A stretch of 25,568 nucleotides of DNA, from positions 1 to 25,568 of the IMG/VR virus record IMGVR_UViG_3300037598_000120, one strand, 5' to 3'. The position numbers were made by a program, and so were the translations under genes. Below are positions 13,435-20,139 of this stretch, in pieces. Every line of letters begins with the position of its first letter. Position 1 is the first letter of the stretch. Source of the DNA: a virus. A model generated the notes under the pieces. That model did no database searches. It was not told where the DNA came from and worked only from the letters and a program-made list of their open reading frames with translations.

Positions 13435-14147
13435 TACACTTCTCCCAGTAAGGATAATAGATGCTCAGCAATTTCCGACCACGCTGCTGACTCTGCTGAC
13501 TCTGCTGACTCTGCTGACTCTGCTGCTGCTGACCGTGCTGACCATGTTGCTGACCATGCTGCTGACTCTGCTGACTCTGCTGCTGCTGACTGTGCTGACC
13601 ATATTGCTGACCATGCTGCTGACTCTGCTGCTGCTGACCGTGCTGACCGTGCTGACCATGCTGCTGACTCTGCTTCCTTCAGTAAATCTATATCACCCGA
13701 CTCGATAGCCAACTTTACTTGATCTATAATATTGTGAACTTCTTTATTATCGTGATATTTCTTAGTTGATTCGATTATAAATATCTTAATTAAACCTTCT
13801 AATTGATCTATTTTCTTAGTCTCACACTTAGGCAAAGCCTCTGCGCACTCAACCATGAATAATTTAGCATCATCCTCACCTAAGCCCTCAAAGATCGACT
13901 CATAAAGATGCACGAACCACTCTGGTAGGCCTAAGTAATCGGCTTGCTGTTTATGGTTATTGTGCTCTAATTGCACTCCATTAATGCGAGCTATGGAATT
14001 AACGGCGCAACCCATAAAGCACCCCTTAAACTCACCATCCACTAGATCATTATAAGATCCCTGCATTATCATATCTTGCTCTTGATGCCATTTAATCTCT
14101 CTTACGAAGTCTTCCTTGCTTACATTCTGGAATGTTCTCTTAGTCAT
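13434..14147 (-). CDS. phage protein with Ala/Ser-rich pentapeptide-like repeat tail
   Basis: 237 residues behind AAAGGAGAATATAA and its own promoter. Residues 1-150 form the conserved part (TFQNVSKEDFVREIKWHQEQ at the start, GCFMGCAVN at 42-50, LGLPEWFVHLYESIFEGL at 72-89). Residues 158-224 are repeats of SAAxSA/ESA units (SAAWSARSARSAAAESAAWS). Proteins of this design recur in many phages without known function, from memory. The repeat should form a long, regular helix with Trp spaced along it. The short DNA repeats beneath it could change length by slippage. Confidence 0.8.
   Translation of the reverse strand: MTKRTFQNVSKEDFVREIKWHQEQDMIMQGSYNDLVDGEFKGCFMGCAVNSIARINGVQLEHNNHKQQADYLGLPEWFVHLYESIFEGLGEDDAKLFMVECAEALPKCETKKIDQLEGLIKIFIIESTKKYHDNKEVHNIIDQVKLAIESGDIDLLKEAESAAWSARSARSAAAESAAWSAIWSAQSAAAESAESAAWSATWSARSAAAESAESAESAESAAWSEIAEHLLSLLGEV
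13483..13674 (-). repeat. in-gene tandem repeat (9/15-bp CTGCTGACT-type units)
   Basis: On the + strand, units such as GCTGACTCT and GCTGCTGACC repeat for about 190 bp, coding SAES, SAAW and SARS blocks in the minus-strand gene. Units are in multiples of three, so length changes keep the frame. Confidence 0.88.
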
Positions 14148-14176
14148 TTATATTCTCCTTTGTTGTTGATATGTAC

Positions 14177-14205
14177 ACAATAGTAGCCTTTTGTTAACAC
14201 GTCAA
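14177..14205 (-). promoter_or_regulatory. sigma70-type promoter, minus strand
   Basis: TTGACG (14205-14200), 17 bp, TATTGT (14182-14177). It lies just past the minus-strand terminator at 14245-14218 and should drive the repeat protein, the pilin-like gene and those following. Confidence 0.82.
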
Positions 14206-14217
14206 GCCCTTAAACGC

Positions 14218-14245
14218 AAAAAAGCCGTACAAATTAATGTACGGC
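14218..14245 (-). terminator. intrinsic terminator with TTAATT hexaloop, minus strand
   Basis: Read on the minus strand: GCCGTACA, loop TTAATT, TGTACGGC, then six T. It ends the operon that runs from 19050 to 14251. Confidence 0.9.
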
Positions 14246-14250
14246 CTCAG

Positions 14251-14448
14251 TTACTCATTATACTTATAAGATTTATGTGTTAATACTACACTATTTGGCT
14301 TGTCTGTCACTTGATAGTCAGTCCACTCTAATGTAGACTCTAACTGTAGTAGGTTAGTTATTAATTGATCTAATGGATTCCAATCTCCTAGAGGTATTGG
14401 CTTGCAATATGTAAAGCGCTTAATGTCAGGCACTGTTGATATCCTCAT
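14251..14448 (-). CDS. hypothetical protein, 65 aa
   Basis: ATG 14448 is chosen: AAGG lies six bases upstream and it overlaps the previous gene by only 23 bases, whereas an upstream in-frame ATG at 14571 would overlap it almost completely. Begins MRISTVPDIKRFTYCKPIPL. No family recognised. Its stop is a few bases before the terminator. Confidence 0.65.
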   Translation of the reverse strand: MRISTVPDIKRFTYCKPIPLGDWNPLDQLITNLLQLESTLEWTDYQVTDKPNSVVLTHKSYKYNE

Positions 14449-14641
14449 AATAAACCTTAACAAGCCTCTTACTACTGTAAACCGAGTTAAATACCTTCTT
14501 AGCATTATCATATGTAGCAAAGGTTGCTGGCCTCTTAGATGATCCCACCTTACATAACCTATCATCATCATTTATTATTGCGTAGCGCACTGTTTTAATT
14601 TGTCTCACGTCTATTGATACTCCCTCTTCTTGAATTTTCAC
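14426..14641 (-). CDS. hypothetical protein, about 71 aa (start uncertain)
   Basis: The GTG at 14641 gives 71 residues but overlaps the HNH-like gene by 47 bases and has only a weak ribosome site. In-frame GTGs at 14608 and 14590 are alternatives. The core (YAIINDDDRLCKVGSSKRPA then TFATYDNAKKVFNSVY) looks like a small alpha/beta domain. Unknown function. Confidence 0.6.
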   Translation of the reverse strand: MKIQEEGVSIDVRQIKTVRYAIINDDDRLCKVGSSKRPATFATYDNAKKVFNSVYSSKRLVKVYYEDINSA

Positions 14642-14978
14642 TCATAGTAACCCATTCCATATTATCTATAGAGTATCCTCTTGATGAATCAACTCTATCT
14701 ACAGATGGCGCTAGCTTCCTCTCAAATCCAGACACGTAATAGTCATCCATAAGTGAATGAAACATCTCAGAACTTAGACCCCATTCATAGAACGCCTCCC
14801 GACTCAATAGACTTTTACCCTTGTAGAGGTGGTGCTTAGCCTTCTGCACTCCCTCTATTCTGGATTGCATATTTCTATACAATCGCATAAGGAAACCCTT
14901 AGGGGTCTTCTCGTAGTTCATTATTGAAGCCTTCTTTGAGGCCTTCCCCTCGGATGTCAAGTTTTTATATGTGCTCAT
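14595..14978 (-). CDS. HNH-like endonuclease (zinc-less type), 127 aa
   Basis: The C-terminal block LAPSVDRVDSSRGYSIDNME, continuing WVTMSENSRRG, is the typical end of phage HNH/AP2-associated endonucleases (S-I-D-R-I-D-x-x-x-G-Y-x-x-x-N-x-x-W-V). The first half is basic and helical (FLMRLYRNMQSRIEG). The Asp-Arg-Asp and Asn residues match the H-N-N core with Asp in place of the first His. No CxxC pairs are seen. It may be a homing-type gene inserted in the operon. It overlaps the phosphoesterase stop by 4 bases. Confidence 0.7.
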   Translation of the reverse strand: MSTYKNLTSEGKASKKASIMNYEKTPKGFLMRLYRNMQSRIEGVQKAKHHLYKGKSLLSREAFYEWGLSSEMFHSLMDDYYVSGFERKLAPSVDRVDSSRGYSIDNMEWVTMSENSRRGSINRRETN

Positions 14979-15922
14979 TTCTTATCTCCGTAAGCATTCA
15001 TCAAGTACTCTAGGCTTATTACACATGGATCGGCACCGCCACCGCGAACTTCATTTAACTCAAGGATGCCCCTAAAGTGCTTGTTGGCCTGAATTGACAT
15101 GTAATCCTCATCATGAGGGTAGAATGACCCACATACAGCACCAAACCTTCTAGTTCCATCACTTAGATAGTGCATAGCCATCTTAAGGCCTTGCTGATGA
15201 CCCATCACGAACGAGAAGCCAGCATTCTTAAGCATTGTATCTGCTGTGCCGCCTAATGGACTGCCTTTGAGGCTATGAGGATTGGTAATATAATGACTAA
15301 ACCTAATACCCTCAATCTCAAGTATATCAAGGAAGTCATGAACCTCAATGCCGTGCTTTTTGAAGTGACTCGTACCGGTGTCCTCTATCATTCCTATTAG
15401 CTGCGGATTGTCATTATAGAATCTTTCTATACGGACTTTACAGCTATGATTACCCAATGTGATATGAATTTCAGGTCTGCGCTTCTTGGGAATGGTATTA
15501 ATAATAGCCATAAACTCATCAAGAGCATCATTGCCTACCTTAATATCATCCGCAACTCTCAATCCCTCGGCAGAGCGCTTGCTATTAAATACAGACAGGG
15601 AAGGCATGTCATGCCAGTCGCCAGCTAATACTATTATATCATACTCCTTCTCAACTGCTCTCCTAGCGCAAGCCCTAATGTGCTCAGTAGTGCTACCTAC
15701 CTTCACCTGTGTATCTGGAACATAAAGAATACGCTTGCCTAGTCTGCCGTCTCGCTTCTTATTCTTTTTGACATTAATCTTTCTCATAGCTCTCTCCACA
15801 GTTGAATAGGTTACACCTTCAATATTGTTAGCCGTCTTCATGATAGCATCTGACCTAGTGCAGCCTCCAGCCATAAAAGCATTCACCGATAGTCTATAAA
15901 TCTCTCGTTTACTCATTATCAT
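14975..15922 (-). CDS. calcineurin-like metallophosphoesterase with N-terminal HTH
   Basis: 315 residues; AGGAGG lies 5 bases before the first ATG. Residues 1-50 form a helix-turn-helix-like region (TRSDAIMKTANNIEGVTYST). The phosphoesterase motifs follow: PDTQ (69-72, with Gln where His is common), GDWHD (101-105), GNHS (157-160), SH (209-210) and GHQQ (241-244). These bind two metals and cleave phosphoesters. Phage relatives are annotated as DNA repair-exonuclease-like or RNA/nucleotide phosphatases, and the true substrate is unknown. The HTH fusion suggests action on DNA. It overlaps the upstream membrane protein by 14 bases. Confidence 0.88.
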   Translation of the reverse strand: MIMSKREIYRLSVNAFMAGGCTRSDAIMKTANNIEGVTYSTVERAMRKINVKKNKKRDGRLGKRILYVPDTQVKVGSTTEHIRACARRAVEKEYDIIVLAGDWHDMPSLSVFNSKRSAEGLRVADDIKVGNDALDEFMAIINTIPKKRRPEIHITLGNHSCKVRIERFYNDNPQLIGMIEDTGTSHFKKHGIEVHDFLDILEIEGIRFSHYITNPHSLKGSPLGGTADTMLKNAGFSFVMGHQQGLKMAMHYLSDGTRRFGAVCGSFYPHDEDYMSIQANKHFRGILELNEVRGGGADPCVISLEYLMNAYGDKK

Positions 15923-16148
15923 TATATCCTCCTCTCTTCCTGATTATCAGCCTCATAAATAATCTAGCTATGCCAGCTATCGCCATTATAGGCAGCGTAA
16001 CGGGCCACAGAACTGCAACTAGTGTTATAGCACTCGCCAATGTAGAAGAATCCCTATACATGAGCCATTTTGAGTCTACACCAAGCAGGAGAAGCCCAGA
16101 AGTTAGAGCGACCACTAATAGATAGCATAACACCACAGACGTAGCCAT
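15909..16148 (-). CDS. membrane protein, 79 aa
   Basis: ATG 16148 is chosen (TGATG overlap with the previous stop and AAGGGA five bases upstream) over ATG 16154. Two transmembrane segments (about 5-24 and 40-64), then a basic tail (RLFMRLIIRKRGGYNDNE). The positive-inside rule places the C-terminus in the cytoplasm. Function unknown; a holin-like shape is possible, but there are no lysis genes beside it. Confidence 0.7.
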   Translation of the reverse strand: MATSVVLCYLLVVALTSGLLLLGVDSKWLMYRDSSTLASAITLVAVLWPVTLPIMAIAGIARLFMRLIIRKRGGYNDNE

Positions 16149-16360
16149 CACCATCCCTTGCCATCCTTAGGCATATGAGCACACTTATTGCATTCACCTT
16201 CTGCCTTCATTACACCGCACTTAGTACATGGTAGTTGGCGCTTTTTAAGTCTACCTCTGATCTCATCCTCCCACCTAGATCCAAAGGTGCTACTAATCAC
16301 AGAGCCTTTGCCTGCTCCAGTGCCTCTCTTAGCTCCAAACTCTCCAATCTGCTCATCCAT
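16148..16360 (-). CDS. small zinc-ribbon-like protein, 70 aa
   Basis: A Gly-rich start (EFGAKRGTGAGKGSVISSTF) and a C-terminal CTKCG ... ECNKCAH motif: two CxxC pairs that should hold one zinc, plus a basic linker (GRLKKRQLP). Similar small proteins are widespread in phages with unknown role. It overlaps both neighbours by one base. Confidence 0.72.
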   Translation of the reverse strand: MDEQIGEFGAKRGTGAGKGSVISSTFGSRWEDEIRGRLKKRQLPCTKCGVMKAEGECNKCAHMPKDGKGW

Positions 16361-16545
16361 TACTTGCCCCCGCTTATGGTTTCTAGATCATCACCCCAAC
16401 CATGACCAGTGACATAAGTTTCTGGAATCGTATTCAATATATTGTCAATCAGCTCCTTCAGCCCATCACGCTCTTTTTCGAGTTTGCTAGCCCTCATGTT
16501 GGCCTCTATTAACATATCTGTAACTCTGCTTAGATTTGTACTCAT
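16360..16545 (-). CDS. coiled-coil protein, 61 aa
   Basis: A continuous charged helix (MLIEANMRASKLEKERDGLK then ELIDNILNTI) followed by a Gly-rich end (VTGHGWGDDLETISGGK). A small dimeric coiled coil is expected. Unknown function; adjacent genes abut it. Confidence 0.68.
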   Translation of the reverse strand: MSTNLSRVTDMLIEANMRASKLEKERDGLKELIDNILNTIPETYVTGHGWGDDLETISGGK

Positions 16546-16803
16546 TTACACCACCTCAATCAGCTCTAAATCAGCCTCTTCAACCACTCTAACTTCCCCG
16601 TCCTCAAATTGTACCGTCACCTGTGTCTCGATGCCATTGTAGATGCCCGTATCCACTTCCTTGACACTGATTAGATCAACTGTCTGACCAACTAACTCAG
16701 GTGGCAATCCCGAGTCTAATGCTGCGCTTCTAAGTACCTTTGCTGTTAAGTCTTTAGCCATTGCGCCTGTTCTGTCTAGTAATTCATGTGTTAGATTTTT
16801 CAT
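16546..16803 (-). CDS. hypothetical acidic protein, 85 aa
   Basis: Helical N-terminal half, beta-rich C-terminal half with QVTVQFEDGEVRVVEEADLE, resembling a small SH3-like or KOW-like barrel. Ribosome site GAGAGA, with AAAGGAG further upstream. No named family recognised. It ends just before the next ATG. Confidence 0.68.
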   Translation of the reverse strand: MKNLTHELLDRTGAMAKDLTAKVLRSAALDSGLPPELVGQTVDLISVKEVDTGIYNGIETQVTVQFEDGEVRVVEEADLELIEVV

Positions 16804-16810
16804 ATTCTCT

Positions 16811-17431
16811 CTATTCTCCTTTTACTGTTTTAATAAAGTCACTTACTTCCTTAACTGCATTACTAATATCACCATTATTGTGTATGTCAATCTGTGGAAT
16901 GTTAATTCCTAGATATTCAATGTAATTTCTACTATCTCCTTCGAAGGTGCAGCCAGTCCTATGAAGGCGCACTATTGCCACTGTCCACTCGGGGTCTATA
17001 ATAAAAGGCTCTAACTCCTCGGTAAATCCACCATCTGAGCATACATAAGTCCCGTACAGGATACTCTTATCTAGCTCGCGCTTAAGCAGTTGACCAAAGT
17101 GCTGCTTGCCAAACCTAGGCTTAACAACCTCCTCAGAGATCCATATAAGGAACTCACGCTGTGACATACCTTGCAGCTTATACCAAGGCTGATCCTTTAG
17201 CCAAACCCTTTGACACATGCCATCTACGGGGGTGCCAGAGAATGACGCTTTCCCATACCGCTCAACCCACTCAGACCAACTAACTCCAGAGATAGCCAAG
17301 GCCATCTTAATTAGCTCATTCTTGAAGGATGCCTGAATTATACAGCTCCGTAGTGGCTCGTATAGGGCATTAGATATAGTATCCTTCCCTGATCTAGGTG
17401 GGCCATTTAATACTATTAAGTAATTGATAAT
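16811..17431 (-). CDS. probable deoxynucleoside monophosphate kinase with non-canonical start
   Basis: About 206 residues if initiated at AUU (17431). The first ATG in frame (17305) is too late, because the frame upstream encodes the P-loop: YLIVLNGPPRSGKDTISNAL, with GPPRSGKDT the Walker A. Later motifs YVCSDGGFTEELEPF and VAIVRLHRTGCTFEGDSRNY fit phage dNMP kinases (T4 gp1 type), which phosphorylate dNMPs for DNA synthesis. Going upstream the frame closes at a TGA with no ATG, GTG or TTG start. AAGGAG lies 3 bases before ATT and 6 before ATC. Alternatively, a -1 frameshift from the overlapping 33-aa frame would fuse the two. The substrate is inferred from motifs only. Confidence 0.72.
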   Translation of the reverse strand: MINYLIVLNGPPRSGKDTISNALYEPLRSCIIQASFKNELIKMALAISGVSWSEWVERYGKASFSGTPVDGMCQRVWLKDQPWYKLQGMSQREFLIWISEEVVKPRFGKQHFGQLLKRELDKSILYGTYVCSDGGFTEELEPFIIDPEWTVAIVRLHRTGCTFEGDSRNYIEYLGINIPQIDIHNNGDISNAVKEVSDFIKTVKGE

Positions 17432-17517
17432 GCTCTCCTTTTTCTGTATTCACCAAAATATACGTCACATAATATGGATCTTAGGTAGTCTATAGGCCTT
17501 CCTTTATGTGCATTCAT
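17416..17517 (-). CDS. 33-aa peptide, possible upstream half of a frameshifted kinase
   Basis: The ATG overlaps the protease stop by one base. The peptide MNAHKGRPIDYLRSILCDVY, continuing FGEYRKRRALSIT, is basic and ends at TAA 17416-17418, inside the kinase frame. At AGA AAA AGG AGA (rare Arg codons after an A run) a -1 slip would join it to the kinase frame. As a stand-alone peptide it may simply couple translation of the kinase. Confidence 0.5.
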   Translation of the reverse strand: MNAHKGRPIDYLRSILCDVYFGEYRKRRALSIT

Positions 17518-18170
17518 CACTTCTCCTTAGCTAATATTTTATTTACTGCATGCTCAACGACCTCCATTCTCACTATCCAAGCCATTCCCATTCCATGCGG
17601 AGCGCCCCTCACAAGCATACCTACTGCCTTACCATTGCGCAATGCGACACCGCCGCTATTACCGGGATTAGCAGCAGCATCAATCTTAGCGAATATAGGC
17701 CAATTATCAGCGATACTAGGATCTAATACGATCTTAGGATGTGACACAACCCCCATAGTGACGCTATTTGGAGTACCTAGAGGGCAACCAACTAGCACAA
17801 TTGGATCCAAGTAGTCTAATGGGCTATTATCGCGCTGTATAGCCTCTAAATGGCCTCTGAGAGCCAATGGGATGCGTATCACACCTACATCCGTACCGTT
17901 ACGGTGGGAGTAACCGACTACTTCAGCCTTGAACTTCTCACCAAGCACTACAAGCGTAATAACGTCTCCTCTGTCAACGCAATGCGCGGCAGTGACAATA
18001 TATTTGTCATCCCACACAAAGGCGCTACCAGTCCCACTGTTACCCATTAGTATCTTCATTGTACTATTCTGAACTATGTCAGCCATCGTTCTATCGCTTG
18101 TACCCTGTGTGCTCGCAACACACAATCCAATTGCTATTATTAATGCTACTATTAGTTTTAGTTTCTTCAT
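17517..18170 (-). CDS. secreted trypsin/HtrA-like serine protease
   Basis: 217 residues. A signal peptide (MKKLKLIVALIIAIGLCVAS) should send it through Sec to the periplasm or outside. The chymotrypsin-fold triad is complete: H63 in TAAHC, D94 in GTDVGVIRI and S172 in NPGNSGG. No PDZ domain follows, unlike DegP, so it is a single protease domain. A phage-encoded exported protease could act on envelope proteins (receptor removal, exclusion) or spread as a cargo gene; both are inference. Ribosome site AGGAG lies 9 bases before the ATG. It lies in the operon between small unknown genes and the kinase. Confidence 0.9.
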   Translation of the reverse strand: MKKLKLIVALIIAIGLCVASTQGTSDRTMADIVQNSTMKILMGNSGTGSAFVWDDKYIVTAAHCVDRGDVITLVVLGEKFKAEVVGYSHRNGTDVGVIRIPLALRGHLEAIQRDNSPLDYLDPIVLVGCPLGTPNSVTMGVVSHPKIVLDPSIADNWPIFAKIDAAANPGNSGGVALRNGKAVGMLVRGAPHGMGMAWIVRMEVVEHAVNKILAKEK

Positions 18171-18226
18171 GCCTTGTATCTCCTAATGTTTAATTATGTC
18201 CCTGTATTGTTATTACATTGTCATCA

Positions 18227-18304
18227 TTACCAGTCGCCTCTTGTTGATTTAATGTTTTCCTGCCTGCTAATGGCGTTATTATACTCCTCATATGTAGCAC
18301 TCAT
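18227..18304 (-). CDS. hypothetical peptide, 25 aa
   Basis: ATG one base after the upstream stop (TGATATG), encoding MSATYEEYNNAISRQENIKS then TRGDW. Coupled translation is plausible, but only a weak GGTG site is seen. About 55 bases of untranslated leader with no other gene separate it from the protease. Confidence 0.4.
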   Translation of the reverse strand: MSATYEEYNNAISRQENIKSTRGDW

Positions 18305-18305
18305 A

Positions 18306-18593
18306 TCAGCACCCCATTATTGATTTAGTATTACGCTGTTTTTCTGTCATTTGCCCATATTCCTCAGGTGGCCGTCTAATCCAATAAGGCATCCAGTTAT
18401 ATAGAGGCTTAGATACCTTTACCTTGTCGATCTCTACAAGAGCCTTATAGAAGTCATCAGGGCTATCGTGGCCACTATGCTCTTTGAATACAGGCCACTC
18501 AATCCTATCGCTAGGTTGCGCGTAGGTCTTGAAGTCTCTGTGTCTATATCCTAGGTCTTGCTTCTTCTCTGGCTTGAGATTATTGTCCATCAT
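18306..18593 (-). CDS. hypothetical protein, about 95 aa
   Basis: Start at one of a cluster of Met codons (18599, 18593 or 18590) chosen to limit overlap with the previous gene; an upstream in-frame ATG at 18641 overlaps more. Polar, Trp/Tyr/Pro-rich (PLYNWMPYWIRRPPEEYGQM). No family recognised. It lies between the immunity-like gene and the protease. Confidence 0.65.
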   Translation of the reverse strand: MMDNNLKPEKKQDLGYRHRDFKTYAQPSDRIEWPVFKEHSGHDSPDDFYKALVEIDKVKVSKPLYNWMPYWIRRPPEEYGQMTEKQRNTKSIMGC

Positions 18594-19050
18594 GTTCATC
18601 CAGTAGCTTAATGAGTTGATCCTCCCGCAGAAGTCTCGCAACAGGACAAGCAGTATAAGCAGCAGAAGCAGCAGAATCAGCGATGGCGCCCAGCATTAAA
18701 GCTCCCCCTACCTTATTCAATTCTTCTTGCGAGCAACCCCCAATAATAAACTTATGAGTCATATCAATACAATTCTTAACTCTATCATCATTTGGATATT
18801 TAGCCTTCCAATACTTATAGCACTGTTCTGCACACCATACTCCAAACTTCATACGAAATAACTTATTATCGCCAAGCGCTGCTCTGTCCAGTACCCACAT
18901 AGTATCGGCTAGACCATTAGACTTAAGTATAGTCAATAGTGAGATATTCTTATCCATTGGGTAATCTAAGCCCACATAAGCTAATAGCTTCCTATATCCC
19001 GATGTACAGGCATAATTATCTTTACATGATTGCAATGTTGTGTATATCAT
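18580..19050 (-). CDS. Imm5-like 'putative immunity protein' family member
   Basis: 156 residues behind AAGGAGG and a private promoter. Residues about 40-135 (GLADTMWVLDRAAL, FGVWCAEQCYKYWKAKYPND, then SQEELNKVGGALMLGAIADS, AASAAYTA) follow the Imm5-type pattern of a helical repeat with WCAE..W...P.D.R and an Ala-rich end. In bacteria such proteins are predicted antitoxins for polymorphic toxins, and they also occur in phages. No toxin partner is adjacent. The role here is unknown. Confidence 0.68.
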   Translation of the reverse strand: MIYTTLQSCKDNYACTSGYRKLLAYVGLDYPMDKNISLLTILKSNGLADTMWVLDRAALGDNKLFRMKFGVWCAEQCYKYWKAKYPNDDRVKNCIDMTHKFIIGGCSQEELNKVGGALMLGAIADSAASAAYTACPVARLLREDQLIKLLDEHDGQ

Positions 19051-19077
19051 CTACTTCCTCCTTATTAATTATAAGAC

Positions 19078-19106
19078 ACTATATACCCCAGTGATAGGCA
19101 TTACAA
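19078..19106 (-). promoter_or_regulatory. early-type promoter, minus strand
   Basis: TTGTAA (19106-19101), 17 bp, TATAGT (19083-19078). The TTGTAATGCC start resembles early promoters 3 and 4. It should drive the long operon 19050-14251. Confidence 0.85.
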
Positions 19107-19130
19107 GGAGTTTCAGGATAAAAATTAAAC

Positions 19131-19165
19131 AAAAAAAAGCCCGAGACTAATCAAAGTCTCGGGCT
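19131..19165 (-). terminator. intrinsic terminator with TTGATT hexaloop, minus strand
   Basis: Minus strand: AGCCCGAGACT, loop TTGATT, AGTCTCGGGCT, then T8. It ends the transcript carrying the tRNA-like gene and sits directly before the promoter at 19106-19078. Confidence 0.92.
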
Positions 19166-19468
19166 GGTAAATGACTCGGTAGCGAATTTCCTCATCATGT
19201 TACAATCTAGAAAAGAAGCCCCACACAAGCAAAAGGAGAAGGAGAGAAAACCTGTGTAGGGCTAAGAGGGTTAGTTTTAACGACGATTGCGGTCATATTG
19301 CGTAGTAAGTTTTATGTGTGCTTGCTGTACTTCTTTACGTACATCTAATATAATTTGAACTTACTGCTTTAGGCTTATCAAGAACTGACTTACCTGCGAC
19401 TACTTGTAGCATCCGCTTTCTCTTTATACACTATAGTCCTTATCTCCTTTAAATCAAATCTAAAAAAG
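19166..19468 (-). ncRNA. non-coding stretch with nested hairpins, candidate structured RNA
   Basis: About 300 bases between the tRNA-like gene and its terminator with no good gene. AGTAAGTT (19304-19311) pairs with AACTTACT (19358-19365), enclosing a TGTAC/GTACA hairpin. AGCCC-ACACA (19217-19227) pairs with TGTGT-GGGCT (19253-19263) around a purine-rich loop on the + strand. Either a structured RNA or remnants of tRNA genes. Strand is inferred from the terminator. Confidence 0.4.
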
Positions 19469-19577
19469 TGCAAGGTATGGGATTCAAACCCATGTCTCCC
19501 GATCCACACGCTAATAAGCGCTGCATTCACGGCAACAGTCTCGTCAGACTCGCAATAAATCACTCTGCCAACCTTGC
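19469..19577 (-). tRNA. tRNA or tRNA-like gene, unusual; possible tRNA-Ser(UGA)
   Basis: The acceptor stem is perfect (GCAAGGT with ACCTTGC, discriminator A, no encoded CCA). D arm GCAG/TTGC and T arm ATGGG, TTTGAAT, CCCAT are normal. An anticodon arm GTTGC, loop CGTGAAT, GCAGC fits with anticodon UGA, but position 33 is G instead of U. A 15-base insertion (hairpin AGTCT-GACG-AGACT, 19550-19537) separates the D arm from it, and the variable region (with CGCT-TATT-AGCG) is long, so the total is 109 bases. It may be a decayed tRNA or a tRNA mimic; the identity is uncertain. Confidence 0.5.
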
Positions 19578-19695
19578 TTAAAATGGTCGGGGTCATTTTG
19601 TTATTCTCTTTGAGATCCCTGACTGCGTACTCAAATCATTCAGGTGCTACCTGACCACGGTTAAACTATATCACCTTTTATTCTCTTTACAAGGT
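19578..19695 (-). other. spacer with tRNA-like hairpin fragments
   Basis: No gene. It holds the perfect hairpin CAGGT-GCT-ACCTG (19641-19653) and GGTCA/TGACC closing a larger loop. A region like a tRNA 5' half (GGTGATATAGTTTAACCGTG on the minus strand) has no matching 3' half, so it may be the relic of a second tRNA gene. Confidence 0.35.
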
Positions 19696-19875
19696 CTAGA
19701 TATCATTATCAGTTAATTCATTTGCTGGACAATCCCTATGATACCACTCCTGCTCCCTACGTGCCTCTATAAACGGCAGAAAGTGCTCAACAATCAAGTT
19801 CTTTTGATTAGCTGGTGCATCTTTATACTTGAGGAAGTATGCCTTTGTGTATTCTTGTACTGTTGGTATATTCAT
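19696..19875 (-). CDS. hypothetical protein, 59 aa
   Basis: TAAGGAGGATAACAA precedes the ATG, which overlaps the upstream stop as ATGA. A helical, charged protein (LIVEHFLPFIEARREQEWYH). No family recognised. It is the second gene of the transcript leading into the tRNA-like gene. Confidence 0.68.
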   Translation of the reverse strand: MNIPTVQEYTKAYFLKYKDAPANQKNLIVEHFLPFIEARREQEWYHRDCPANELTDNDI

Positions 19876-20081
19876 TTGTTATCCTCCTTAGGGTAGTGAG
19901 AACTTTCGTACTCTTTGACTATCGCCGCCCTTTGCATTGCTGGGAGCTTACATGCCTTCTTCTGTATTAACTCATATTGCTCGACTAGATACGCGTAACC
20001 CATGGTTAGATGTATGTGGTTGCGATAAGGCCCATCACTCTTGTTCATCTTGTCGTATTCTCTCATGTATTCAACTTCCAT
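19872..20081 (-). CDS. hypothetical protein, 69 aa
   Basis: ATG behind AAAAGGAGACGGAC. Lys/Glu/Tyr-rich helical protein (YMREYDKMNKSDGPYRNHIH, then LVEQYELIQKKACKLP). First gene of its transcript. Unknown function. Confidence 0.72.
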   Translation of the reverse strand: MEVEYMREYDKMNKSDGPYRNHIHLTMGYAYLVEQYELIQKKACKLPAMQRAAIVKEYESSHYPKEDNK

Positions 20082-20110
20082 GTCCGTCTCCTTTTATTGT
20101 TTATGTATAT

Positions 20111-20139
20111 ATGATATAACCGCACTCTATAACATGCAA
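20111..20139 (-). promoter_or_regulatory. probable promoter, minus strand
   Basis: TTGCAT (20139-20134), 17 bp, TATCAT (20116-20111). It faces away from the late promoter at 20321, making 20140-20320 a divergent control region with no gene and AT-rich DNA. Confidence 0.65.

Noticed and set aside
13483-13674. CRISPR-like repeat array
   Set aside because: Units are short, contiguous and in-frame coding repeats without spacers.
13103-13708. Plus-strand open frame of 201 codons opposite the pilin-like and repeat genes
   Set aside because: It is the antisense of coding DNA and the CTG repeats (poly-Leu/Thr), with no ribosome site or family.
19390-19596. Minus-strand open frame of 68 codons
   Set aside because: It runs across the tRNA-like gene; the HGFESH stretch is the translation of a tRNA T arm, so it is not a protein gene.
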